From: Veillonella parvula
GTDB lineage: Bacteria; Bacillota; Negativicutes; Veillonellales; Veillonellaceae
DNA: 17,886 nucleotides
Assembly (NCBI GenBank): GCA_947096075.1
Contig: CAMUQE010000022.1
Span: 1-17,886 of the forward strand
Direction of reading: 5' to 3'
Shown: positions 1 to 7,565 of the stretch, in pieces
How the letters are laid out: each line of letters begins with the position of its first letter
How positions within the stretch are numbered: position 1 is the first letter of the stretch
Program-made: the position numbers and the translations under genes
Notes under the pieces: model-generated
Told to the model about the DNA's origin: nothing
Database searches by the model: none
Seen by the model: the letters and a program-made list of their open reading frames with translations, nothing else

Positions 1-72
1 GACGAAATTTACTTATCTATAATTTTTTTGTATTCATAATAAATTATTAAGATACAAATATAAAGAAAAAAA

Positions 73-101
73 TAGATTTACATTAAGAAATAGTATATAA
101 T
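73..101 (+). promoter_or_regulatory. Candidate promoter of the arsR-dinB unit
   Basis: A perfect TATAAT at 96-101 lies 54 bases before the arsR start. The hexamer 17 bp upstream (TAGATT, 73-78) is only a partial match to TTGACA. The surroundings are strongly A+T rich, so chance matches are easy; the -10 is credible and the -35 weak. No clear operator palindrome was seen around it. Confidence 0.4.
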
Positions 102-154
102 AGTACCAACAAGTAGATTGATATTTTTTGATAAGGATCTGAGGAGTTAAAGAT

Positions 155-499
155 ATGGTTGAAGTTTCTTACGAACGTTTAGCGACGATTTTTAAGGCAT
201 TAAGTGATGAAACAAGATTACACATCATCGATATGTTGTCTTGCAATGAATTATGTGCAGCCGATATTTTAGCGAGCTTCAATTTGTCTCAATCTACGTT
301 GAGTTACCACATGAAAATCTTAATTGATGCAGGTGTAGTCAACTCTCAACGTAATGGTTTATGGACGCGTTACTCCATTAATGAAGCTACATTTGCCGAT
401 ATTTTAGATATTCTCCCTCAATTATATAAAACTAAAGATGAGTGCATTTGTGCGCAGATTAAATACTGCCGCATTTCTGAGCACGAAAAAGAAGCGTAA
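155..499 (+). CDS. ArsR/SmtB-family winged-helix transcriptional regulator
   Basis: This 114-residue protein has the size and pattern of ArsR-family repressors: an N-terminal helix with ALSDETRLHII (residues 15-25), a helix-turn-helix with the recognition segment LSQSTLSYHMKIL (44-56), and a beta-wing with a WTRYSI strand (70-75). ELC at 32-34 sits where ArsR metalloid sensors carry ELCVCD, but only one of the two cysteines is present there; Cys30 precedes it. A Cys-rich C-terminus (Cys97, Cys99, Cys105) could supply further thiol ligands, so sensing of a metal, metalloid or redox signal is possible but not shown. The start is set by GAGGAG at 141-146. The stop is two bases before the dinB start, so the two are almost certainly cotranscribed and the regulator may control dinB. 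Family assignment is confident; the signal is unknown. Confidence 0.88.
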   Translation: MVEVSYERLATIFKALSDETRLHIIDMLSCNELCAADILASFNLSQSTLSYHMKILIDAGVVNSQRNGLWTRYSINEATFADILDILPQLYKTKDECICAQIKYCRISEHEKEA

Positions 500-501
500 C
501 A

Positions 502-2019
502 ATGAGACGTTGGATTATGCATGTTGATATGGATGCATTCTTCGCGTCCATAGAACAACTGGATCATCCAGAGTATAAAGGCCACCCCGTAATCGTGGGT
601 GGTCTTTCTTCGCGTGGTGTTGTAGCTACCTGTTCCTATGAGGCTCGAAAATTTGGTGTTCACTCTGCGATGCCAATCTCGAGGGCTAAGAAACTCTGTC
701 CTGATGGCATCTATGTATATCCTCGGATGGATCGATATAAAGAAGTTTCGAACCAAATTTTTTCCATCATGAAAGAATTCACCCCTTATATTGAGCCTCT
801 ATCTATTGATGAAGCCTTTCTTGAAGTGAGCGGCATGTCTACCATGTATAGTGGTCCTAAAGCGCTAGGACAAGCCATTAAAGATCGTGTATTCAAGAAA
901 ACAGGACTTATTATCTCTGCAGGCTTAGCACCCAATAAATTTCTTGCTAAATTAGCCTCTGATTTAGATAAGCCAGATGGTCTTGTGGTCATCCCATACG
1001 GTCGTGAAAAAGAGGTGCTAGCTCCTTTGCCTATTAAACGTATTTGGGGTGTTGGCCCTCGGACAGAGAAAATTTTGAAAGCTGGTGGCTTTCATCTGAT
1101 ACGTCATATTCAGTCTTTGCCTGATGAAATTACTTTAATTCCTCTTGTGGGAAATCAGGCAAAGCGCATATGGGAACTTGCGAATGGTATCGACGATAGA
1201 CCTGTTGAAACAGACCGAAAGATACAATCGATTGGAGCTGAGGAAACCTATGAAGAAGATCTCACAGAGGGCCGTGCTATCGAATTAGAATTTAGGTACT
1301 TTGCAAACCGTTTATCGAAACGGCTTCGGAGACGTAGCCTTTATGGACATACTGTATCTATCAAGGTTCGGTATGATGATTTTACTACCGTATCACGGCA
1401 GAAGCGGCTAGATACGCCGTCAGATCATGAGCATGTATTTTTTGAAACTGCGCTGCTCTTGTGGAATAAGCTCATGCAAGATAAAACGAGTAAGAATCCG
1501 AAAGGTACAAAGAAAGACGTAGAAGCACTAGGGGCAACTATGAAAGTGAAATCTACTGATTATAGGTATAGTAGTTCTAAAGATAATCGTTCTAACTATA
1601 TTGGTTCTAAATATAGTAGTTCCAGTGAGATTACTTTTATGGATCCGCCGGGTCCTATCCGTTTATTAGGCCTTACTGTGAGTGGTCTCGATGGGGAGGT
1701 TCCTATGCAGGATAGTCTCTTTGAATCTTTACAGGATGAAACGGAAGATAAGTTAGCTAGTGTATTAGACTCCTTAGAGTCCAAATTCGGGGAGACCGCT
1801 GTCATGAGCGGGGCACTGTGGCAACGCTTTCACGGAGACAATGGAATACGCAGAAAACGGTCAGAGTTGAAAGCGGCAGTGGATGCACAGCCTGATCAAG
1901 AGGATGGGGAGTCTATTAATGTTGATGTAGTCTCAACTAAAGAGGCTAATCGGTCTACAATTGCAGATACATACCCATCTATTGAAGGACCTAAAAAGAC
2001 CGTCAAAAAGGACTTATAA
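502..2019 (+). CDS. dinB: DNA polymerase IV (Y-family, translesion synthesis)
   Basis: Y-family polymerase that copies past damaged template bases. The catalytic palm motifs are visible: DMDAFF with metal-binding Asp9 (residues 9-14, Phe residues near the steric-gate position) and SIDEAF with Asp103 and Glu104. The helix-hairpin-helix region (KRIWGVGP) and little-finger domain follow. QDSLF at 403-407 resembles a beta-clamp binding motif (QLxLF type). The protein is 505 residues, longer than the usual 350-420: a Ser/Lys-rich stretch lies at about 333-376 within or beside the little finger, and about 65 poorly conserved acidic/polar residues follow the family's usual end (near residue 440). 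The start codon lies two bases after the arsR stop, with only a weak purine-rich sequence for ribosome binding, so translation may be coupled. Function is confident; the role of the insert and tail is unknown. Confidence 0.95.
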   Translation: MRRWIMHVDMDAFFASIEQLDHPEYKGHPVIVGGLSSRGVVATCSYEARKFGVHSAMPISRAKKLCPDGIYVYPRMDRYKEVSNQIFSIMKEFTPYIEPLSIDEAFLEVSGMSTMYSGPKALGQAIKDRVFKKTGLIISAGLAPNKFLAKLASDLDKPDGLVVIPYGREKEVLAPLPIKRIWGVGPRTEKILKAGGFHLIRHIQSLPDEITLIPLVGNQAKRIWELANGIDDRPVETDRKIQSIGAEETYEEDLTEGRAIELEFRYFANRLSKRLRRRSLYGHTVSIKVRYDDFTTVSRQKRLDTPSDHEHVFFETALLLWNKLMQDKTSKNPKGTKKDVEALGATMKVKSTDYRYSSSKDNRSNYIGSKYSSSSEITFMDPPGPIRLLGLTVSGLDGEVPMQDSLFESLQDETEDKLASVLDSLESKFGETAVMSGALWQRFHGDNGIRRKRSELKAAVDAQPDQEDGESINVDVVSTKEANRSTIADTYPSIEGPKKTVKKDL

Positions 2020-2107
2020 AGATTATATTGAATACTTTCGCTAATATAATTGTTCGTGTTACAATATGGGTGTAGTGTTAATAAATTACCGCAAGAGAGG
2101 TATAGAT

Positions 2108-2392
2108 ATGAGTTTATTTCGTGTGGCCATTCATTATGGCGTAAACAGCAATGGTTTCTTGTCCTATGATACAGAAACAAAAACAGTGTCCGTAGATTTA
2201 CCTGAACAAGAGTGGGTTGATAAGGTTCTCGCTTACTTGAATAATGAACATGCTATCGAGCATGCTACAGGTCTTGATACGTATGAACGGTTGAACGTAA
2301 AACCATTGGAATCTTTGGATAACTTTAAATTAGCTCTGACACGCATGTGGGAAGCTATCGACGTACAAGTTGACTGGAGTCGTCCGGCATAA
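2108..2392 (+). CDS. Small conserved hypothetical protein
   Basis: A 94-residue soluble acidic protein starting MSLFRVAIHYGV. I recognise no domain of known function. There is no signal peptide or membrane segment; aromatic residues and the pattern of short beta segments followed by a helix suggest a small alpha/beta fold. The start at 2108 is chosen because AAGAGAGG (2093-2100) lies at proper distance; an upstream in-frame ATG at 2066 has no such site. A TACAAT at 2060-2065 with a poor -35 could be its own promoter, placing it apart from dinB, which ends 88 bases upstream. A strong terminator follows at once, so it is likely monocistronic or the last gene of the dinB unit. Confidence 0.75.
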   Translation: MSLFRVAIHYGVNSNGFLSYDTETKTVSVDLPEQEWVDKVLAYLNNEHAIEHATGLDTYERLNVKPLESLDNFKLALTRMWEAIDVQVDWSRPA

Positions 2393-2400
2393 ATTGAATG

Positions 2401-2450
2401 AAAACACCTTGTGATCTACACGTTGGTAGAAGCAAGGTGTTTTTTGTTTT
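2401..2450 (+). terminator. Rho-independent terminator after the 94-residue protein gene
   Basis: A perfect 11-bp inverted repeat (2401-2411 with 2433-2443) encloses a 21-base loop which itself contains TCTAC/GTAGA pairing (2415-2419 with 2426-2430). The 3' arm runs into a T-rich tract (2440-2450). Because the 5' arm begins with AAAA, it may also terminate from the other strand, although no minus-strand gene ends here. Confidence 0.9.
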
Positions 2451-2714
2451 GCTCAGGTTGGGAAGTAGACGTATGTAGCTATAACTAGTATATATAATAC
2501 TGTGAATTCTCATTTGTGTTTTACAAATGATATCATGTATACAAGATTTATAAAGGTTTAGGGTTGTTCTATTAAAAAAATTGTGATATTCTAATTACAG
2601 AGTAATGGATAATAATTATCCGTTAATAATATTTATCTTAATTGAGATGTATAATCTAAAAAATTATGTAAAGTAAATTACTTTCATTTTGATCTCTAAG
2701 TAGGAGTTTGTAAC
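2451..2714. other. Catalase upstream intergenic region
   Basis: This A+T-rich stretch holds several elements but no gene. TATAAT occurs at 2493-2498 and 2650-2655, both with weak -35 hexamers. An 8-bp hairpin, TCATTTGT/ACAAATGA (2510-2517 with 2523-2530, 5-base loop), and the Fur/PerR-like box at 2607-2621 (listed separately) are the clear structures. The TATAAT at 2650-2655 would place a start near 2662, about 50 bases before the gene, with the box just upstream of or overlapping the -35 region. AGGAG at 2702-2706 is the catalase ribosome binding site. Confidence 0.5.
2607..2621. promoter_or_regulatory. Fur/PerR-type operator (7-1-7 palindrome) upstream of catalase
   Basis: GGATAATAATTATCC is a perfect 7-1-7 inverted repeat. 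It matches the Fur-family consensus TGATAATnATTATCA at all positions except the outermost base on each side. Fur, PerR and Zur all use 7-1-7 boxes that differ in a few bases; control of a catalase gene by PerR or Fur is well known in Firmicutes. Which family member binds here cannot be told from the site alone. Confidence 0.65.
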
Positions 2715-4178
2715 ATGAATAATGAAAAGAAACTAACAACCGCCTTTGGCGCTCCCGTACCAGATAATCGCAACTCTGCTACAGCAGGTAAACGTGGTCC
2801 TGTATTGATGCAAGATGTTTGGCTCATGGAGAAATTAGCTCATTTTGAGCGCGAAGTAATTCCTGAACGCCGCATGCATGCTAAAGGATCCGGTGCATTT
2901 GGTACTTTCACAGTAACTAATGATATTACAAAATATACGAAAGCAAAAATTTTCTCTGAAGTAGGCAAGCAAACGCCGTTATTCGTGCGTTTCTCCACCG
3001 TTGCCGGTGAGCGTGGTGCGGCCGATGCAGAACGCGACATTCGTGGCTTTGCCGTAAAATTTTATACGGAAGAAGGAAACTGGGACCTCGTAGGTAACAA
3101 TACACCGGTATTCTTTATCCGCGATCCATTGCAATTCCCTGATTTGAACCGCGCTGTAAAACGGAATCCAAAAACAAATCTTCGCGATGCGACAGCAAAC
3201 TGGGATTTCTGGACTAGCTTGCCAGAGGCGATTCACCAAGTAACAATCGTCATGAGTGACCGTGGTATTCCTAAATCCTACCGCACAATGCATGGTTTCG
3301 GCAGTCATACATACAGTCTTATCAACGAAAACGATGAGCGCGTATGGGTTAAATTCCATTGGGTTTGCCAACAGCCGATTGAAAATCTTTCCGACGCTGA
3401 GGCGGCTAATGTGGTAGCTAGTGACCGTGAAAGTCACCAACGTGACCTCTTTGAGGCTATTGAAAAAGGCGATTTCCCTAAATGGAAATTATGCATCCAA
3501 GTGATGACGGAAGAACAAGCTAACAATATGCCATACAATCCATTCGATTTAACAAAAGTATGGTATCATGACGAATTCCCATTGATTGAAGTTGGTGTGA
3601 TGGAACTTAACCGCAATCCGGAAAACTATTTCCAAGATGTAGAACAAGCTGCATTTGCTCCAACAACTATCATTCCAGGCGTATCTTTCTCTCCTGATAG
3701 AATGCTTCAAGGTCGTTTGTTCTCTTATGCCGATGCGCAACGCTATCGTCTAGGGGCAAATTATTATCAAATCCCTGTTAATGCCGCTAAATGTCCTGTA
3801 AATATCTATCATCGCGATGGTCAAGGGCGTATAGATGGAAACCATGGATCTACAATTGGCTACGCACCAAATAGCTTTGGTGAATGGGCTGAACAACCAG
3901 AATTTAAAAATCCTCCTCTCGATGTATCTGGTCCAGCTTACCAATATGACTTCTATGAAGACGACTCTGACTTCTTTACACAACCAGGTAAATTGTTCCG
4001 CCTCATGAGCCCTGAACAACAACAAGCCTTGTTTGATAACACCGCAGCGGCTATGAATGGTGTACCTGATTTTATCAAAGAACGTCATGCAAAACATTGC
4101 TACCAATGCGATCCAGCTTATGGTGAAGGCGTTGCTAAAGCATTGGGTATGGACATTGACTTTAGTGATGTAAAATAA
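2715..4178 (+). CDS. katA: Haem catalase (small-subunit, KatA type)
   Basis: Decomposes hydrogen peroxide to water and oxygen in the cytoplasm. At 487 residues it has the length of small-subunit monofunctional catalases. Visible active-site features are distal His55 in RRMHAKGSGAFG, Asn128 in LVGNNTPVFF, and the proximal haem ligand Tyr338 in RLFSYADAQRYR. The signature regions FSTVAGERG (93-101) and FFIRDPLQFPDL are intact, and no frameshift or truncation is seen. AGGAG lies 8 bases before the ATG. Codon use looks biased toward C- and G-ending codons compared with neighbours, suggesting high expression. A Fur/PerR-like box upstream implies peroxide- or iron-responsive control. In Veillonella, catalase is strain-dependent and has been linked to peroxide protection of biofilm partners; that is background knowledge, not seen here. 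Confidence 0.97.
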   Translation: MNNEKKLTTAFGAPVPDNRNSATAGKRGPVLMQDVWLMEKLAHFEREVIPERRMHAKGSGAFGTFTVTNDITKYTKAKIFSEVGKQTPLFVRFSTVAGERGAADAERDIRGFAVKFYTEEGNWDLVGNNTPVFFIRDPLQFPDLNRAVKRNPKTNLRDATANWDFWTSLPEAIHQVTIVMSDRGIPKSYRTMHGFGSHTYSLINENDERVWVKFHWVCQQPIENLSDAEAANVVASDRESHQRDLFEAIEKGDFPKWKLCIQVMTEEQANNMPYNPFDLTKVWYHDEFPLIEVGVMELNRNPENYFQDVEQAAFAPTTIIPGVSFSPDRMLQGRLFSYADAQRYRLGANYYQIPVNAAKCPVNIYHRDGQGRIDGNHGSTIGYAPNSFGEWAEQPEFKNPPLDVSGPAYQYDFYEDDSDFFTQPGKLFRLMSPEQQQALFDNTAAAMNGVPDFIKERHAKHCYQCDPAYGEGVAKALGMDIDFSDVK

Positions 4179-4531
4179 GGGAATACATCCTATTTAAACA
4201 ACAGAAAAGACAGTTAATCTAAACAATACTAACGATTGAAAAGAACTTTCTTAACTAATAACTCTTTTACATTTATATAAAAACAAATCTATAAAAAATC
4301 TAAATTCACACAAAAGTTTTATACACTGATACCAATTATCTTATAAACAAATAAAACCCTTTAAAGGGCCTTTGCTAATCACATCTAAATTAAGAGTCAT
4401 CAATGATGTGTAGCAAGGGCCCTTTCTCTGTGTTAAAATATACAAATTTCAAAAGGATTTTAGTATAATTATGTAGAATTATATAATGTATTAAATTTGT
4501 ACGAAATGTTATATGTGAATAGGAGGCAATT
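4179..4531. other. Intergenic region between catalase and acid phosphatase
   Basis: No gene is apparent. The first 180 bases are A+T rich without clear structure. A long two-tier hairpin at 4363-4425 is listed separately. After it come two TATAAT hexamers (4464-4469 and 4482-4487), each with only a poor -35; either could start the phosphatase mRNA. AGGAGG at about 4521-4526 is the phosphatase ribosome binding site. Confidence 0.5.
4363..4425. terminator. Long two-tier hairpin, probable catalase terminator
   Basis: Outer stem of 15 bp (4363-4377 with 4411-4425, one G-U pair), then a short AT bulge, then an inner 6-bp stem CACATC/GATGTG (4380-4385 with 4405-4410) with a 19-base loop. The 3' side continues TTTCTCTGTGTT, a modest U tract. 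It lies 185 bases past the catalase stop, so either catalase has a long 3' UTR or the hairpin belongs to a separate small RNA. It overlaps a 12-base palindrome CCCTTTAAAGGG (4357-4368). Confidence 0.6.
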
Positions 4532-5548
4532 ATGAAACGTAGTAGTTTGGCATGGTATGTAGCCGTGGCTTGTCTTGGTAGCAGTCTTTGTGTAGGTTCT
4601 GTAGTACAGGCGAATTCTCCAGAGACGGTGAAAGTAAATAGCCCTGTTTCTGCTGCTGTTGTAACGCAGGCTCAACCAGCTCAACCTGTTACTGTTACAG
4701 CAGCTAAGAATGATGTAGCTAGTGCTGCAGCAAATAATACAGTAGCTAATAATGCAGTAGCTAATAGTGAATCGGCGAATGATGCGGCAACACAGGTTGA
4801 ACAGGCAGCACTCAAGCAAAAGCAGCAGTACCAAGCTGATACAGAGACGATGGGGCTGTTATGGATGCGCACCTCTGCGGAGTATAGAGCACTGGCATAT
4901 CAGGGTTATAATGTGGCAATGAATATTGTCAAAATGGCTGTTGTTGATCCATCTCATCAGAGAAAGCCTTTAGCTATAGTTCTTGATGCGGATGAAACAG
5001 TAGTGGATAATACAAAACTGATGGGTGAAAGCATCGCCAATGGCAATGGTCGTTTTGATGCTCCTTGGTGGCGTCAAGCTGTACATCAAGGAAAATCGCA
5101 AGCCATGCCTGGGGCCGTTGACTTCCTAAATGAAGTACATAAACAAGGGGTAGAAATCTTCTATGTTTCAAACCGCTACGCACCTGTAAACCTTGATGTA
5201 ACGATACAGAACTTTAAAGAACTAGGATTCCCATCTGTTGATAAAGACCATGTACTACTATTCGAAAAAGACTCTGACAAACAACCTCGCTTTGATATGA
5301 TTGCCAAAAAATATTATGTCGTTGTATACATGGGCGATAACGCCGGTGATTTTCCAATCGGTACAAAAGGCAAGACTTTAGCTGAAAGAAATGGCATCAT
5401 CGATGCTCATAAAGAAGACTTTGGTACTACCTTTGTGGTATTTCCAAACCCTGCCTATGGATCTTGGGTAAGTGCATTAGCTAAAGGCTACCAAAACCTA
5501 AGCCCAGAAGAACAAAAACAAATAAATAACCAATACCTACAACAATAA
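4532..5548 (+). CDS. Exported class C (e(P4)-type) acid phosphatase / 5'-nucleotidase
   Basis: HAD-superfamily phosphatase acting outside the cytoplasmic membrane, probably releasing phosphate from nucleotides or similar monoesters. An N-terminal signal peptide (about 1-27, ending VVQA) is followed by a low-complexity Ala/Asn/Val/Gln-rich linker (about 30-95). The catalytic domain starts at LWMRTSAEYRALAYQGYN (110-127), typical of the e(P4) family. HAD motif I is DADETVVDN (152-160), motif II corresponds to YVSNR (211-215), and the MGDN acidic motif lies at 267-270. Family members are often lipoproteins; here Cys20 is not in a convincing lipobox, so signal peptidase I cleavage and a periplasmic enzyme are more likely. 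At 338 residues it is longer than typical because of the linker. It stands alone between a structured intergenic region and a tRNA gene. Confidence 0.88.
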   Translation: MKRSSLAWYVAVACLGSSLCVGSVVQANSPETVKVNSPVSAAVVTQAQPAQPVTVTAAKNDVASAAANNTVANNAVANSESANDAATQVEQAALKQKQQYQADTETMGLLWMRTSAEYRALAYQGYNVAMNIVKMAVVDPSHQRKPLAIVLDADETVVDNTKLMGESIANGNGRFDAPWWRQAVHQGKSQAMPGAVDFLNEVHKQGVEIFYVSNRYAPVNLDVTIQNFKELGFPSVDKDHVLLFEKDSDKQPRFDMIAKKYYVVVYMGDNAGDFPIGTKGKTLAERNGIIDAHKEDFGTTFVVFPNPAYGSWVSALAKGYQNLSPEEQKQINNQYLQQ

Positions 5549-5555
5549 GGACGCC

Positions 5556-5585
5556 TTGCGTATACTTTATTAAAAACGATATAAT
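5556..5585 (+). promoter_or_regulatory. Promoter of tRNA-Arg
   Basis: TTGCGT (5556-5561), 18 bp, TATAAT (5580-5585), predicting a start about five bases before the mature tRNA 5' end. The promoter overlaps a perfect 12-bp inverted repeat (5560-5571 with 5583-5594), which may also act as a weak stop for the phosphatase mRNA, though it lacks a T tract. Confidence 0.6.
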
Positions 5586-5596
5586 AAAGTATACAT

Positions 5597-5673
5597 GCGT
5601 CTATAGCTCAGTAGGATAGAGCGGCAGTTTCCTAAACTGCGTGTCACTGGTTCGATTCCGGTTAGGCGCACCA
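5597..5673 (+). tRNA. tRNA-Arg (anticodon CCU)
   Basis: Full cloverleaf: 7-bp acceptor stem (5597-5603 with 5663-5669, one G-U), D arm with AGCTC/GAGC, anticodon stem GCAGT/ACTGC around the 7-base loop TTCCTAA giving anticodon CCT, and a T arm ACTGG-TTCGATT-CCGGT (5646-5662). Discriminator A5670 and CCA (5671-5673) are encoded. It decodes AGG, a rare arginine codon in many bacteria. Confidence 0.97.
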
Positions 5674-5680
5674 AAAATTA

Positions 5681-5716
5681 ATAGGCATAAGGTTTTTAGT
5701 CTTATGCCTATTTTTT
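5681..5716 (+). terminator. Terminator of tRNA-Arg
   Basis: Perfect 11-bp stem (5681-5691 with 5701-5711), 9-base loop, and a run of six T at 5711-5716. It starts eight bases after the CCA end, so the tRNA is transcribed alone. Confidence 0.93.
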
Positions 5717-5773
5717 ATGCCATTATTTTCTTATGTTAGTGAATTTTAAGTTATGCTGTTTAAATTGTAATAA

Positions 5774-5782
5774 TGATATAAT
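5774..5782 (+). promoter_or_regulatory. Extended -10 promoter for the immunity-type gene array
   Basis: TGATATAAT (TGn plus perfect TATAAT at 5777-5782) lies 50 bases before the first gene of the array and is the only good promoter signal between the tRNA terminator and that gene. The -35 region is poor, as often seen with extended -10 promoters. A further TATAAA just before the second gene (about 6701-6706) might act internally. Confidence 0.5.
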
Positions 5783-5832
5783 TAGATTAAATAGAGTGTT
5801 TGTAAAAGGTAGTTATATAAAGGTGTATCCTT

Positions 5833-6663
5833 ATGAGTTTTTACAATTGGATTCAAGAGAAGTTTTTCGATAATTACGAAGAGTGGCGCATGAAGAGTCC
5901 CGATTATAATCGGAACGGTTTTAACATTATAGGCATAGATAATACCCTCAAGGCTATGAAAGATGGCTTTTTCATGTATATGGAGCTATATCCGCCTCAT
6001 GCTATCGATGGTTGTACTGCTATGAAGGCCCGGGTAGGAAAATCATCAGATGCAGTGGATATTTTCTTAGACATCGATAATAAAACCTATCGCATGGCTG
6101 ATGTGAGTTATCCTGATGCGGTGAAGATGATGCGGGCTTTTGTGAAAAAACGCAGAGTACCTGATCGTAGTTTGTGTGTAGAAGTAGCAAATCTAGATAT
6201 AGAGCAGATGAAACCAACATTTACAGAGCTGGCAACGCTATTGCTAGGCAATGCTAAACAAGCTAACTCTTTCATGACTAAGGCAAAGTTACATTCTATG
6301 GAAGACTTAGAAGATAGCTGGTGGAATCTTTATGAGAAATTACAGTCTAAAGGTCGTGCTGTAGAGCTATCTTTGAAAATTGAATTAGAGGATTTTCTTC
6401 ATAATGTGCAGAAGTTAATACGTAGTAAGGCTTTAGATACTAGGGAAGATTTGACTTTTGATACAGCTTCATTCGATGACAGTCAATGTATTATGGATTG
6501 GAGTGCTCAACTTAATTCCACTTGGAAAAACCATAAGTTAGTAGGTATGGACATCGGTACAGATAGTTTTGTGCTTATGGTACTTTCAAATGGGGAATTC
6601 GAAACAGCCCAAGAACTAGCAAAAGAGCTGTTACATAGAATCGATGTAGCTGAACGTTTGTGA
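5833..6663 (+). CDS. Hypothetical protein, DUF6630-like C-terminal half (array gene 1)
   Basis: A 276-residue soluble protein without signal peptide or membrane segment. The second half (about 155-276), with WWNLYEKLQ, a central acidic segment and the ending HKLVGMDIGTDSFVLMVLS before a helix, recalls the DUF6630 pattern, where a SDSY-like motif precedes the last strand; this is from memory and tentative. The first half (about 1-130) is unrecognised and may be a second domain. It opens a run of eight co-oriented genes and has AAGGTG (5820-5825) as ribosome binding site. By context it may be an immunity or stress-related protein; no enzymatic motif is visible. Confidence 0.7.
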   Translation: MSFYNWIQEKFFDNYEEWRMKSPDYNRNGFNIIGIDNTLKAMKDGFFMYMELYPPHAIDGCTAMKARVGKSSDAVDIFLDIDNKTYRMADVSYPDAVKMMRAFVKKRRVPDRSLCVEVANLDIEQMKPTFTELATLLLGNAKQANSFMTKAKLHSMEDLEDSWWNLYEKLQSKGRAVELSLKIELEDFLHNVQKLIRSKALDTREDLTFDTASFDDSQCIMDWSAQLNSTWKNHKLVGMDIGTDSFVLMVLSNGEFETAQELAKELLHRIDVAERL

Positions 6664-6729
6664 TGAAATAGCAAATCTTAACTATCGACAGTTTGCACGG
6701 TATAAATGTTATGAATAGGAGAGAGTCAT

Positions 6730-7545
6730 ATGAGTGTTGTACGTTTGCCAGAATATGAAGCAGAGTTTGAATCTGAAGTATTTGAAATCTATGCATTACC
6801 GCGTAGTGATGCGCATGGGGCTAGTCCTTATTTAGAGAAGTACCATAGACCACTGGTGTCTACCGATGCTATCTTAGATACTCGAACTGGCGTGCTTGAC
6901 CGTAGCGAAGGCATTTTGACTTGGATTATTGAGGGCCTTGACGATAGATGGGGCTATTCTTTTGAGCCGCACGGTGTCTATAAATTGTTAGTTAAGAAAG
7001 CTAAGCCTATAGAGGATTTAGGCTATATGCGTCCCTCTTGGAATAATCGCTATTATGTGCTCGAGGTGTTAGAGGAGCACGCTAAACACAGCGAATTAGA
7101 AGCATTGTCTGCGTATTTAAAAACCCCTAAATACCTTCATACCGATAGGGGTGATTTTATGTTAAATCGAGAGTATCAATATTACACAGCGAGAATTGAT
7201 GATTATGCATTCACCCTTGATGTAGACGAGGGTTCTGATGAAAGCTGTACCGTAGCATTGGCGGCTTTCAATAAGATTAAAAATTTCAAAGACTTTGAAC
7301 AACGAATTAGCGTGTACATTAGTGAAACATTGCTAGATTTAGCTAATGATTGGCTCGACAATGACGATCAAGACCCGATTTCGGCAGATGTATTTGCGGA
7401 GCGCATTACTATGGGCGAATTGGCATTTCGTAATGATGGCTCCATAGAGGTTTATTATGACGATGATGATATTTTCTGGGGACACTGCATCATAGCCAAT
7501 ATTGATGCGGATGGGAATCCTGTTAATGCGGATATTGCAGGATGA
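6730..7545 (+). CDS. DUF2262 domain protein (array gene 2)
   Basis: 271 residues, cytoplasmic, acidic. The C-terminal part (about 140-271) fits DUF2262: the FMLNREYQYYTARIDDYAF strand pair, a helical section ending TLLDLANDWL, and the hallmark GSIEVYYDDDDIFWGHCII (about 238-256) ending in ADIAG. The N-terminal part (about 10-115) forms a separate domain of mixed strands, also seen attached to DUF2262 in other bacteria as far as I recall. DUF2262 has no established biochemical function; such genes are frequent in bacterial immunity-type gene clusters. AGGAGAG (6717-6723) supports the start. Confidence 0.8.
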   Translation: MSVVRLPEYEAEFESEVFEIYALPRSDAHGASPYLEKYHRPLVSTDAILDTRTGVLDRSEGILTWIIEGLDDRWGYSFEPHGVYKLLVKKAKPIEDLGYMRPSWNNRYYVLEVLEEHAKHSELEALSAYLKTPKYLHTDRGDFMLNREYQYYTARIDDYAFTLDVDEGSDESCTVALAAFNKIKNFKDFEQRISVYISETLLDLANDWLDNDDQDPISADVFAERITMGELAFRNDGSIEVYYDDDDIFWGHCIIANIDADGNPVNADIAG

Positions 7546-7565
7546 TAATTTAGCGGAGAGAGACG

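Noticed and set aside
2979..3440. 153-codon minus-strand open frame inside catalase
   Set aside because: Lies wholly within a well-conserved gene on the other strand, has no ribosome site and no recognisable family.
4469..4872. Minus-strand open frames opposite the acid phosphatase start
   Set aside because: They are mirror images of the Ala/Asn/Val-rich linker, with low-complexity Cys/Tyr/Ile or Ala/Val composition and no ribosome site; the plus-strand gene has a signal peptide and catalytic motifs.
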